From JALEFZ01 sp964564415 (GTDB lineage Bacteria; Bacteroidota; Bacteroidia; J057), in assembly GCA_964564415.1 (NCBI GenBank), contig CAZMAV010000009.1:1-64000 (forward strand): a stretch of DNA of 64,000 bases, read 5' to 3'. Both the position numbers and the translations under genes were made by a program. Below the pieces are notes generated by a model that had not been told where the DNA came from, ran no database searches, and saw only the letters and a list, made by a program, of their open reading frames with translations. Position 1 is the first letter of the stretch, and every line of letters begins with the position of its first letter. Shown piece by piece: positions 27,165-35,685 of this stretch.

Positions 27165-28316
27165 ATGCCAGAAATTTCTTCCAAACTTCCCACTGTAGGA
27201 ACTTCCATATTTTCACAAATGTCCCAAATGGCCAGGGAACACGAAGCCATGAATCTTTCACAGGGTTTTCCCGGTTTTGAATGCGATCCCAGGCTTATTC
27301 GCTGGGTGGAGGAAGGAATGAGGAAGGGACTCAATCAATATGCACCTATGGCAGGACTGCCTTCATTGAGAGAAGAAATCGCCCGGATGGTAGGCAAGGC
27401 ATATGGAAGAAGGCCGGATGTAGACAAGGAAATTACCCTTACAACCGGAGCCACAGAAGGCATCATGTCGGCCCTGCAGGCCCTCATCCATCCCGGAGAT
27501 GAGGTCATTCTCTTTGAACCTGCCTATGACGCCTACATCCCCGCCATCACCTTGGCTGGAGGCAGGGCTATTCCCATAGCCCTGGAATCCCCCCATTTTT
27601 ACATAAACTGGGAGTTGGTCAAGGAAAAGATTAGCCCCAATACCCGGGCCATCATGATCAATTTTCCCCATAATCCCAGCGGGGCTATCCTCAGCTTCAG
27701 GGACATGAAAGAACTTACCGGACTCGCTGTGGAACATGACCTCCTTATTTTTAGCGATGAAGTCTATGAGCATATGGTCTTTGATGGCGAAACCCATGAG
27801 AGTGTCCTTCGCTATCCTGAACTCGCCAACCGATCTGTAGCCTTTTCCTCTTTCGGAAAGACCCTGCATATCACCGGCTGGAAAGTCGGCTATTTTATCG
27901 CTAATGAAGACCTGAGCGCAGAAATTCGAAAAGTCCACCAGTATACGACTTTTTCTACTTCCACCCCCTTTCAGTATGGGATCGCCGAGTACCTCAAGCG
28001 ATGCGAAGAGGAGGTTTGGAACCTCCGCCATTTTTATCAAAATAAGCGGGATCTTTTCCGACAACTGCTCAAGGATACCCCCTTCGAAGCCCTTCCCTGT
28101 CCGGCCAGCTACTTTCAGTTGGTCTCTTATGAAGGGATGTCCGACCTCCCTGATACTGAATATGTCAAAGAACTGATCCATAAGGTAGGGGTAGCTGCCA
28201 TCCCGATTTCTGTATTCTACTCGGACCGGAAAGACGAGAAGATTATTCGCTTCTGCTTCGCCAAAGACGACCAGGAATTATCCATCGCCGTGGATCGGCT
28301 CCGAAGGTTGAATTAA
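27165..28316 (+). CDS. PLP-dependent aminotransferase, methionine aminotransferase (YbdL/KAT) type
   Basis: 383 residues from ATG 27165. Fold-type I class I/II aminotransferase: NLSQGFPGFE near 28-37, TTGATEGIMSAL (PLP phosphate contact), NFPHNPSGA (Asn contacting the pyridine ring), FSDEVYEHMVF (Asp/Tyr), the Schiff-base Lys232 in SSFGKTLHITGWKVGY, and the terminal IIRFCFAK arginine for the substrate carboxylate. The MNLSQGFPGF start and the SxSFGKTxHxTGWK block are those of YbdL and kynurenine aminotransferases, which prefer methionine and aromatic residues. A role in the last step of methionine salvage is a fair inference, but no salvage genes are adjacent. Confidence 0.9.
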   Translation: MPEISSKLPTVGTSIFSQMSQMAREHEAMNLSQGFPGFECDPRLIRWVEEGMRKGLNQYAPMAGLPSLREEIARMVGKAYGRRPDVDKEITLTTGATEGIMSALQALIHPGDEVILFEPAYDAYIPAITLAGGRAIPIALESPHFYINWELVKEKISPNTRAIMINFPHNPSGAILSFRDMKELTGLAVEHDLLIFSDEVYEHMVFDGETHESVLRYPELANRSVAFSSFGKTLHITGWKVGYFIANEDLSAEIRKVHQYTTFSTSTPFQYGIAEYLKRCEEEVWNLRHFYQNKRDLFRQLLKDTPFEALPCPASYFQLVSYEGMSDLPDTEYVKELIHKVGVAAIPISVFYSDRKDEKIIRFCFAKDDQELSIAVDRLRRLN

Positions 28317-28330
28317 AGGATCATCCCCCC

Positions 28331-31207
28331 TTATTCGAATTCAATTTGGCACACGGAAATCACCTCAGCCTCTTCTGTCAGGCGTAGCATAATGGCGGAA
28401 CTTTGCTGATTCTTCTGCCCGTAGTTTCGGATTATCTTGACAAAGAGGGTGGCAGGTCCTGAAAGGCTCTGCCTTCGATTGCCGTAATAATTAGCCTCTA
28501 CCTTGTATTCTCCTTTCATTGCCCTGCGGATGAGAAATTCTTCCGGGCCATAGCCACCCCTAAAATCCTGAGACATCCGTCCCCCGATCTCTGTGAGGCG
28601 GGACTGGTAGTAACATTTTTCTCCTCTGGGATCGGTTACCCAAAGGTCCAAGTCTACTGCGTCAGCATCCCAACTCATGACTACCCTTAGATCACAGGGC
28701 ATATCGACCAAAAATCTGGGATCTATGTCCTGGAGGGAAAGTTGGACATGGGTTCTGCCGATTAGGGCATTCATTTCATGAGCCGCAAGCACACCGATCT
28801 CGGGAAATCGCTTGTCCCAGGGCTTTTTGACTACTTCATAGAGCCATTTAAGAGCTTCCTGCGGATGCCCCAGTTGGTCGTGTACGATCCCAAGGTCCCG
28901 GTAGGATTGAGGTTCTTCTCCTCTGATTCTCAGGACTTTTTCCAGTACGGGAAGGGCCAGGTCAGGTCTTTTCCACTGCAAATACCTGTAGGCCAAGCTC
29001 CTGAGGTTTTCGTGGTTGCTCAGTTCCAATTCTGCCAGGTTGGATACAATTCTTAGGGCGAGGGCTTTTTTTTCCTTTTTCCAGAAGTAATCCCCCATAT
29101 CCAGGAAAAAAGAGGGAATCAGTCCGAAGCTACTTTTTAATTCATGATAGCCTGCTTCCTGCTGATCCCCGGGGTACTTTCTCAGGCTGTCCATGTAAGG
29201 GGCATTCAAAGGGAGGCTATCCAGGCGTATGTTTACCTGAGAGTCGCCCTCGGCATTCTCCTTCTCTTTCTGGAGGAGGTCTATGCTCGAGTCGTCTACA
29301 GATACACCTGCCACCTCTTCTTGTAACTCAGGCTCCAGCTCTTTTTTTTCTGGATCGGGGATGTAAGGGCCCTGGGGAATAGAAAAGCGGGTCTCCCACC
29401 AAACTTGCCGACTGAGAAACTCATCAGCTAGCTTGTCCAGGTGGTTTTTCAGGCCAAGGACTTCCGACTTTTTGGCTTCTGCCAAACCCAGCTCATAAGC
29501 TTCCTTCATATCTTCAGGTGGAGGAATCTCATTGGCAATGTAATCCTCCAGGCGGTCCAGCACGATCAAAGAATTGCCAGGGCTTACCAGGGAAAATTTC
29601 TGACCCAATTGCCGGATGCCATCCCGGTTTTGTAGGGGCTTTTCCAGTAAGAAGGCCATCTTGTCCCTGGCCCAACGCCTGTCTATGCCAGTTACAGAAG
29701 TCAGTTGGGTCAATTTGTCAAGGGTAAGGCGATAAACAAAGGGGGCCTGATTCCCATAGCCAAAGCGGAGAGTAAGTTGGCTTTGGTCGCTCAGCACCCG
29801 ACCTGAAAGGCTGAAGAAGGATCCTGCTATGCTGCCCGGCACGGGAAAAATATCCCTTACCTCTCCCCGCGGATATTCTGCCCCCAAAAACCTAAGGGGA
29901 AGGGCATCGAGCTGGTCCAAAGCCTTGGAGGTTGACAACTCCTGAAGGTTGATTAGCCTTCCGCGGCTCTCCCTACAAAGGCTGCCCAGGATGGGGATTT
30001 CTTGCCGAGGGGAGGAGACAAAAGCATAAAGGGCCTTGGAAAAAGAGATATTTTCGTAGTTTCCTAGGGTGGATATGCCATCGGAAAAGAGCCAAACTTC
30101 CTCCTCTTCTACCTTCAGGCTGTCCAGGAGGCTAAGATCGCTGCCTCCATCGGCAGGGAGCATTTCCAGCTGGGCGATGAGGGTCTCGATATCCCTCATT
30201 CCTTTGATGTCTATCTCAAAGCTTTCTCTGTAAGCCTGATCGAAGGGGCTGACCTTCACGTGGATTTTTTTGTCCAGATGGGTAGAAAGGTAAGCCCGGA
30301 TGAGGTCAAATTCTTTCTGCCTGGCTCGTTGCCGCGCTGAAAGGGAAGCATCCCAAAGCAAGCGGATCGACCGGGGAGGAAGCCTGTTTTTCCGATAAAA
30401 GGGGAGCTTAATTAAGCTATGAAACCAGGTTTCCCCTTCTTTTCCTTCTTCCATTAGGGTCAGGCTCTCCTTTGGAAGGGATAGGGATAGGCGAAATGGA
30501 GGAAGAGGCTGATCGTGGCTTTGATAAAAACCTGTAAGGCTTCTGTCTTTCTTTTCCAAGACTGAAAGAAAGGGGTGAAATATCTGAGGGGCTTCTGACT
30601 GGTTCTGAACTTTTATCTCCTGTTTTAAAAAAGATATTTCCTTTTTGAACGGAGGGCGAAATACATACTCCATGCCTTCATCACCAGGACTCAGCACTTC
30701 TTCATAGGAAAGTTGGATACGCTTGTGTCCTCCGGCAGGAAGGGGAAAAATACGTGCCCTGAAGACATTGCCTCCGGCATACTCCAGGATGGCAGGATCG
30801 ATATTTTGGCGAAGGGTACCCTCATAAGCTACCCTTCCTTTTTCTTCTTCCACGACCACAGCAGGCCTCATCTTCCCTTCTATTTCCAAAGCAAATGAAG
30901 CTATACTTTGCCCATCACCCAGGGGGAAGAAAAATTTCCCCTCTAGTTGTCTGTCATTGGGGTTAAAAAAGACCATGTCCAGGTAGGTTCTGGCATAGTT
31001 GCCGGATATTTCTGTCCTGATCCGCGTCGAGTCCAACCGTATGGCCTGATCGGCTTCATTGCCCAGTAGCGCAGCCGAGGGAGTAGGGGAGGGCTCAGTG
31101 TTGGAAGGGGATTGCTGTGCAGGAAGCTGAGAAAGGGTTCTCCTCCCTTTACAGGAAAAAAGACCAAGGATGAGCAGGAGCGGGATAAGGTAGATCGGCT
31201 GTTTCAT
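28331..31207 (-). CDS. Lipoprotein with VIT, vWA-like, TPR and DUF2135 domains
   Basis: 958 residues; SPII signal with Cys19 (LFSC). The VIT domain lies at about 55-175 (YLDMVFFNPNDRQLEGKFFFPLGDGQSIASF, KGRVAYEGTLRQNIDPAILEY, NVFRARIFPLPAG). The following region to about 430 looks like a von Willebrand A fold: DASLS near 285 fits the DxSxS metal site, and LFSDGIS supplies another Asp. TPR-like helices occupy about 700-820 and DUF2135 the end (about 845-945, VVMSWDADAVDLDLWVTDPRGE, EVEANYYGN-like end). VIT/vWA proteins bind other proteins in a metal-dependent way at the cell surface or periplasm. The partner is unknown. A single-gene unit, with a 14-base gap to the convergent aminotransferase. 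Confidence 0.85.
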   Translation of the reverse strand: MKQPIYLIPLLLILGLFSCKGRRTLSQLPAQQSPSNTEPSPTPSAALLGNEADQAIRLDSTRIRTEISGNYARTYLDMVFFNPNDRQLEGKFFFPLGDGQSIASFALEIEGKMRPAVVVEEEKGRVAYEGTLRQNIDPAILEYAGGNVFRARIFPLPAGGHKRIQLSYEEVLSPGDEGMEYVFRPPFKKEISFLKQEIKVQNQSEAPQIFHPFLSVLEKKDRSLTGFYQSHDQPLPPFRLSLSLPKESLTLMEEGKEGETWFHSLIKLPFYRKNRLPPRSIRLLWDASLSARQRARQKEFDLIRAYLSTHLDKKIHVKVSPFDQAYRESFEIDIKGMRDIETLIAQLEMLPADGGSDLSLLDSLKVEEEEVWLFSDGISTLGNYENISFSKALYAFVSSPRQEIPILGSLCRESRGRLINLQELSTSKALDQLDALPLRFLGAEYPRGEVRDIFPVPGSIAGSFFSLSGRVLSDQSQLTLRFGYGNQAPFVYRLTLDKLTQLTSVTGIDRRWARDKMAFLLEKPLQNRDGIRQLGQKFSLVSPGNSLIVLDRLEDYIANEIPPPEDMKEAYELGLAEAKKSEVLGLKNHLDKLADEFLSRQVWWETRFSIPQGPYIPDPEKKELEPELQEEVAGVSVDDSSIDLLQKEKENAEGDSQVNIRLDSLPLNAPYMDSLRKYPGDQQEAGYHELKSSFGLIPSFFLDMGDYFWKKEKKALALRIVSNLAELELSNHENLRSLAYRYLQWKRPDLALPVLEKVLRIRGEEPQSYRDLGIVHDQLGHPQEALKWLYEVVKKPWDKRFPEIGVLAAHEMNALIGRTHVQLSLQDIDPRFLVDMPCDLRVVMSWDADAVDLDLWVTDPRGEKCYYQSRLTEIGGRMSQDFRGGYGPEEFLIRRAMKGEYKVEANYYGNRRQSLSGPATLFVKIIRNYGQKNQQSSAIMLRLTEEAEVISVCQIEFE

Positions 31208-31300
31208 AGGCAGGTATGAAAAATCAATATAGGGTTTTTCTGAAAGCGAAGGGGAGAAGTATCTAAATAACAGTATGTCATATTATACTAAAAATCGTAA

Positions 31301-31330
31301 TTGACGAATATTGGAATATATGCATATTTG
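31301..31330 (+). promoter_or_regulatory. Bacteroidota-type promoter (TTG-N19-CATATTTG)
   Basis: TTG at 31301-31303 and CATATTTG at 31323-31330 are 19 bases apart, the normal spacing; the -7 box differs from TAnnTTTG only at its first base. Predicted start of RNA near 31337, about 18 bases before the small ORF at 31355. Confidence 0.5.
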
Positions 31331-31343
31331 TTATGTAACAAAT
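31326..31343. promoter_or_regulatory. 18-bp perfect palindrome overlapping the -7 box
   Basis: ATTTGTTATGTAACAAAT has two 8-bp arms around TG. It covers the last bases of the -7 element and the predicted RNA start, the place for a repressor operator. Confidence 0.45.
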
Positions 31344-31354
31344 CGCTACTGCTC

Positions 31355-31546
31355 ATGAATTTCCTTATCTCTCCTTCCCCCCGAGCTTTGTCTTTTTTGA
31401 AGTTGTGCAGACGCATAGCCTTCGGATTTTTGGCTGGCTTGCTGTTGTCGAGCACGTTTTTGGTATTCAGCTATGTACAACAGCAATTCCAGGAAAGAGA
31501 CACTATGGCCCAAGAACTTGGTGGGTCCGGAGAGTTAAGGCCATAA
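31355..31546 (+). CDS. Small single-pass membrane protein (putative)
   Basis: 63 residues from ATG 31355: a basic segment (PRALSFLKLCRRI), one hydrophobic helix (about 19-39, AFGFLAGLLLSSTFLVFSYV) and a short polar tail (QQQFQERDTMAQELGGSGELRP). Positive-inside rule places the N terminus in the cytoplasm. Support for a real gene comes from a well-spaced promoter and palindrome just upstream and a terminator at 31660-31690 downstream; there is no recognisable homologue. A longer frame from TTG 31301 would start inside the promoter and is less likely. Confidence 0.45.
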   Translation: MNFLISPSPRALSFLKLCRRIAFGFLAGLLLSSTFLVFSYVQQQFQERDTMAQELGGSGELRP

Positions 31547-31632
31547 GGGAGAACCTAAGAAGTTTCTCAATTTCATTTAGAGATCAGTTGGATCAAGCTG
31601 CTACTTAAGATAAGAATTACCGTTTCTATTTT

Positions 31633-32514
31633 TCAATCCATTGCTCGATGCTCTTGTCGTAGGCCAGCCTCCGGGTTTGGCCTACTTTTTAATGGAAAAC
31701 GCTTTAGGCAGGTGGCGGGAAACTTCCACTCGGGGGTGTGTAAGGGGCCTTCCTTGGCTAGGTACCAGGGGCTAGTCCCTCTATCAGCGGGGTTTTTCAG
31801 GATGTGGATGCTTTGGGCAGGCATATAACTCTGTGCCAATAGAAAGGCTTTTTCTCCGGTAGCCGGGTAAATAGCTACATCCATGACGATGACCGCATGA
31901 CCTGGAAAACCTCCCTGAATGAAGACATCCCCAGGCCGGATTTCTATTATACTGATGGGTTTTAGCTCTTTTTCCAGTGAATGGGTGCCTGCATAGATAA
32001 AAATATTTGTCAAATACTGCCTGAAATTAGGGTAGGAATAACCTCGGGTCCCTGAAGAGCCCCAGTAAACGCGATTTCCCCGAACTTGAGGCCGCTGACC
32101 GGAAGCCCATTTGAAAAAATCTATTCTATCTCCACTGGTGTAGTCAAAATGTATGTCTTCATAAGCCTTGATGGAATACAAATACTCCCCGTATAGGCGC
32201 ATGACTGCATCCGCACATTGCTGCAAATCCCGACTTCCAATGTCTATGTCCATCACAGCTTGGTGGAGGTTCTGCCTGATTTTTCTTCTTCCATCAAATA
32301 AAAATACCTCACTTCCCTCTTCTTTCAAGGGAAAATGTCTCAACCAAAAGGCAAAACTAAGGCTGTCCAGGCCCTTTCTTACAAAACCCTCGGGCGGAGA
32401 AATACGGCTGTGAAGAGACGCCTCCCCTTCTGTAGGGTCCAACCATGGATAATAGGGTTGGCTCATGACAGAAAGGGAGGCCATGAGTATTATTAGGAAG
32501 CTGATATTTTTCAT
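31633..32514 (-). CDS. DUF4846 domain-containing exported protein
   Basis: 293 residues from the Met at 32514 (MKNISFLIILMASLSVMSQ), which gives a clean signal peptide; the longer frame adds ten polar residues before it. Recognisable DUF4846 blocks are FAFWLRHFPL near 55, QCADAVMRLYGEYLYS near 98, IHFDYTSGDRIDFFKWASGQRP near 118, and the C-terminal IRPGDVFIQGGFPGHAVIVMDVA and FLLAQSYMPAQSIHIL. The GGxPGHAVIVxD block recalls NlpC-like or lysozyme-like active sites (Cys absent, His present), but function is unknown. The 3' end contains the + strand terminator of the convergent small gene. Confidence 0.85.
   Translation of the reverse strand: MKNISFLIILMASLSVMSQPYYPWLDPTEGEASLHSRISPPEGFVRKGLDSLSFAFWLRHFPLKEEGSEVFLFDGRRKIRQNLHQAVMDIDIGSRDLQQCADAVMRLYGEYLYSIKAYEDIHFDYTSGDRIDFFKWASGQRPQVRGNRVYWGSSGTRGYSYPNFRQYLTNIFIYAGTHSLEKELKPISIIEIRPGDVFIQGGFPGHAVIVMDVAIYPATGEKAFLLAQSYMPAQSIHILKNPADRGTSPWYLAKEGPLHTPEWKFPATCLKRFPLKSRPNPEAGLRQEHRAMD
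31660..31690 (+). terminator. Terminator for the small + strand gene, inside DUF4846 coding sequence
   Basis: TAGGCCA (31660-31666) pairs with TGGCCTA (31678-31684), then CTTTTT. The T-run is on the + strand only. It lies in the last ~20 codons of the convergent DUF4846 gene. Confidence 0.6.
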
Positions 32515-32617
32515 TCGATTTTCCGTTTGGGATAGAGGTGACATTGCCTGAAGGCTTCTACGAAAAAACGGAAAAACAAGGGTAAATATTTTTATCCCTC
32601 ATCCTCAGCCCTTTGAT

Positions 32618-33928
32618 CTAGCGAAAGATAAAGTTCATTCCTAGGCGGATATTGGTAAATCGAGCTTCCTTGGGCTGAATGAATGGCAGTACGTGGTCAG
32701 AGCTTGCTGCCAGGACCACCGGGCCAAGTTTGAGGAGGGCATTGGCTCCCACCTGATCAAACTGGCCATTTCTGACAGAATAATTGACCCCCAAAGTCAG
32801 AAATTTCAGAAAATCCTTGCTGAAGCTGACCATGTAGGCATGGCGAAGCTGTCCCCTCAGAAACTCAAACTGAGCCAGGCCTCCTATTCGGGCATGGAAG
32901 GGCAGGTGATAAGTGGCACCGAGGTAGGTGCGGGAGGGAAGAAAGGTGGTATAGCCCTCAATCTCCTCTTCCTCAATGGTAAAATTATCCAGCAGGGAAT
33001 CGGCCAGGGCCTGGAAGTCGCCGGAATCTCGGGTAAAAAATGTGTAGGCATCTAGGCCCTCAAATTCGGCCTCTCCCTCCAAACTTAGCTCTGAGGCATT
33101 ATCTCTCCACTGGATATAGCCATAATCGATGAGGGAGGCACTGAGTTGCCATTTTTTTGTTTGGTAAATCAACCCAATGTCTGTGGCAAGCCCCCAATTG
33201 GAAGAAAAGGCTTGGACGACAAGGCCGGCTTCCAAACTCCCTGAGCTAAGGCTGTCAAAGGTCAGTTGGCTGGTACGAACCCTGTAATTGGCCCTTGCTG
33301 ATAGTTGGTAATACTCAGGCTGGGTGGTCAGTTCCAATTCTCGGTCCACCACGGATAGATCTGCCAATCCTGCCAGGTATTTGGCTCGGATGCCCAGTCG
33401 CAAGTTAGGACCCAGGGGAATAGCCACCCCTAGCCCCAATTCTTGGTAAGCCTGAGCCTGGAGGTCAGGTCCCAAATCCAGTCGCTCACCCGCCTTGTCC
33501 TGATTGCCCTCCCAGGCCAGTCGAAGCAGATCGGCGGGATAGCCTAGGTAGGCGTGGGCCCTAGAACGTGCAGAAACTGAAAAATGTAGGCCAGCAGCCC
33601 TGAAACCCAGCAAAAAGGGAGCTACGCTTGCCTGGGTACGCAGAAAGGGATGGTCAGGTAAGGCAGCGAGGGCCTTTTCAGGGTTGATTTGAAAGGAATC
33701 ACTCCCCGCTACGGGCTGGATCAGGTCCGAGGGCTTAAAGCCTGCGTGTTCTACCTGAAGGGAAAACTGAGGCAGGGCGAAGTGAAGTCTGGCATCGGGA
33801 TCATAGGCCGGTTGAACAAGGGTTTGTTGGTACAGACGGGGTGAAAAAAAGATTCCCATTTCGCCCTGAGCATAGAACTTAGGGCAAATAAAAAAGAAAG
33901 CCAGGAAAAGGTATATGAAGTTTTTCAT
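32618..33928 (-). CDS. DUF5723 family outer-membrane beta-barrel protein
   Basis: 436 residues with an SPI signal peptide (cut after FYAQ, about residue 20). The rest alternates short amphipathic beta strands with turns to a terminal aromatic-x-aromatic-like strand (LGMNFIFR), the pattern of an outer-membrane barrel. The layout (N-terminal barrel-like strands around FSPRLYQQTLVQPAY; repeated LGxRAKYLAGLA, LSASLIDYGYIQW, TYLGATYHLPF) matches DUF5723, a Bacteroidota family related to PorV/FadL-like barrels. Function unknown. It lies 20 bases below the lipoprotein gene at 33949, so the two are one operon and probably one complex. Confidence 0.8.
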   Translation of the reverse strand: MKNFIYLFLAFFFICPKFYAQGEMGIFFSPRLYQQTLVQPAYDPDARLHFALPQFSLQVEHAGFKPSDLIQPVAGSDSFQINPEKALAALPDHPFLRTQASVAPFLLGFRAAGLHFSVSARSRAHAYLGYPADLLRLAWEGNQDKAGERLDLGPDLQAQAYQELGLGVAIPLGPNLRLGIRAKYLAGLADLSVVDRELELTTQPEYYQLSARANYRVRTSQLTFDSLSSGSLEAGLVVQAFSSNWGLATDIGLIYQTKKWQLSASLIDYGYIQWRDNASELSLEGEAEFEGLDAYTFFTRDSGDFQALADSLLDNFTIEEEEIEGYTTFLPSRTYLGATYHLPFHARIGGLAQFEFLRGQLRHAYMVSFSKDFLKFLTLGVNYSVRNGQFDQVGANALLKLGPVVLAASSDHVLPFIQPKEARFTNIRLGMNFIFR

Positions 33929-33948
33929 GATGATAGGTGTAAGGATTC

Positions 33949-35442
33949 TTATTCAATAAGGGCACTTCCACTGATTCCCATCTGAATTTTAAGCTGTTGA
34001 TGGGCATTAAATTGAACGGTCTGCTGACCACCAGCCACAGTCGATACACGGGCTTTGATTCTAAAAGCCTTGGCTTTAAAGAGCCTTATCAGTTTTTCCT
34101 CTTCCAATTGTATGTCTAATTGGCTGGGGCTGGCGGCAATGACCTGGCCTTCCTCATCCACCTGAGCAGCTTCCAGTAGGGGAGTGATTCCTTCGAAAAG
34201 GGAGTCAATGTCGGTCTGGTTTTCATCCAAAAAGTAGACCTGTAAGTCAATATCCAGGGGCAGGCCATTTTCTGTTAATAGCCTGAGACCCCCGGCTTCC
34301 ACTTCATCAATGGCCTCCAATTCCGTCTCTATCACCTGCTCGAAGTTCAGGCTGCTTAGGCTACCCTTGAGTGGGAGCCTGGCTTCTACATCTACGGATA
34401 AGGCACTGCTGTCAAGGAGAAAACTCGACCTGCTGCTGTCTCCATCGGGATTTACCTCAGCTCCGATAGACCAGGACAGACCTTCGGGAAGCATGGAAAG
34501 AGCCTGAGATAGATTGGAATTTTCATGATTGAGGCGAATAAGGGTAGTCTTGCTTTGACCGATTTCTGCAGGATCGGGATAGGAGAGAAGGACCCCCTGC
34601 GAAAGCTCTACCGACCGCAGGTCTACAGGATTCTCTCCCTCCTTAAAGACTTGGAGCCGATCCACCCGAAATTCAAGGGGGATGCCAAAAGAATGACGAA
34701 CAAACAACTTTATGTCAGGTTCGGCCAGGTTGTATTCCAAATCTCCAAGTCCTTCTCCCAGGTCCCAGGTGATGGAGTCCATATTGAATTCCAGGCTCTG
34801 CTGACCAAAATAACCCTGGATGTAGTCGAATTCCATTTCGCTGAAGGTAAAACTTACATTCTCCAGAGAAATGGGACTTTGATCAGAAATCAACTCAGCC
34901 TCATAACTGAGATTTATCTCACCATCACTAGGCCTGAATGACATGCCGGAAAGCTGCACATCAATGCTATGATTTCCATTTCCCTCAAACTCAAAGGTAT
35001 ATTGGTAAGGCTGCCCACCTGCGTACAGGTCGTTAACCGATAGAACTACCCTAAAAGCCTTATTTGTAGAGCTTTGAAAATTTACTTGCATAGCCCCTTC
35101 TTTGAGGTCGACCCGATCCACCTGATTGAGGGGAAAGGGAAAGCTAAGTTGGGAGACCGGCATGGGGATATCGAAGTCGGGAATGTCTACGATCTCAAGG
35201 CTTTGTTTGGACAGGAGCTTGGAGGAATAAGTCAGGCTGATATTACCCAGGCTGTCCACCTCGATATAATCTTCAGCATCGACTTGATTGAGGACATCTT
35301 GTAGGGAAACCTCTGTATTGAGGATTGCTGTAGCAAAGCTGGGATTCCAGGTGGGAGTCTTGATTTTTCCGGGGTCTTCGATCCATTCGCAAGAAGCCAG
35401 GAACAGCAAGCAAACTGCCAGGAGGAGGGGAGAGCGCTTCAT
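33949..35442 (-). CDS. Hypothetical lipoprotein paired with a DUF5723 barrel
   Basis: 497 residues, SPII signal with Cys18 (LASC). The mature part is rich in beta strands and acidic residues, with repeated segments of type SLENVSFTFSEMEFDYI and VDLRSVELSQGVLLSYPDP and no enzyme motif. Such acidic, beta-rich lipoproteins next to DUF5723 barrels recur in Bacteroidota, where they may form a surface complex; that is inference from gene order. I do not recognise a named domain. It is the first gene of the pair; the region just upstream is occupied by a full copy of repeat family 2. Confidence 0.75.
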   Translation of the reverse strand: MKRSPLLLAVCLLFLASCEWIEDPGKIKTPTWNPSFATAILNTEVSLQDVLNQVDAEDYIEVDSLGNISLTYSSKLLSKQSLEIVDIPDFDIPMPVSQLSFPFPLNQVDRVDLKEGAMQVNFQSSTNKAFRVVLSVNDLYAGGQPYQYTFEFEGNGNHSIDVQLSGMSFRPSDGEINLSYEAELISDQSPISLENVSFTFSEMEFDYIQGYFGQQSLEFNMDSITWDLGEGLGDLEYNLAEPDIKLFVRHSFGIPLEFRVDRLQVFKEGENPVDLRSVELSQGVLLSYPDPAEIGQSKTTLIRLNHENSNLSQALSMLPEGLSWSIGAEVNPDGDSSRSSFLLDSSALSVDVEARLPLKGSLSSLNFEQVIETELEAIDEVEAGGLRLLTENGLPLDIDLQVYFLDENQTDIDSLFEGITPLLEAAQVDEEGQVIAASPSQLDIQLEEEKLIRLFKAKAFRIKARVSTVAGGQQTVQFNAHQQLKIQMGISGSALIE

Positions 35443-35464
35443 TCTTCTATTTGTTTGATATTAT

Positions 35465-35638
35465 CTTAGTAGTCTGCCAATCTCATTTCGGAATTCTTGG
35501 GGCCACTTTTCCCCGAATCTTTCGTCATTTCCCGATGAATCGGGATCGATTTAGAACCCCTAAACCTGCCTTCGATTCCTTGGCTTGAGAAAAAATTGTC
35601 TCCAAAGAAGGCCGAATTCAATGTGCCCGCCTACTTAA
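35465..35638 (-). repeat. Full copy of repeat family 2 (about 175 bp, inverted relative to 39705)
   Basis: The minus strand matches 39705-39880 over its whole length at roughly 80-85% by eye, including the blocks TTTGGAGACAATTTTTTCTC, AAGCCAAGGAAT and AGGTTTAGGGGTTCTAAA. Ends read TTAAGTAG and CTACTAAG on the minus strand, a slightly mutated terminal inverted repeat. An internal hairpin CCCGATTCATCGGG is conserved. No open frame. It occupies the upstream region of the lipoprotein gene at 33949-35442. Confidence 0.8.
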
Positions 35639-35685
35639 TACAAAATAAATAGAATTACGATTATAAAAATAATTTATATCATGTA

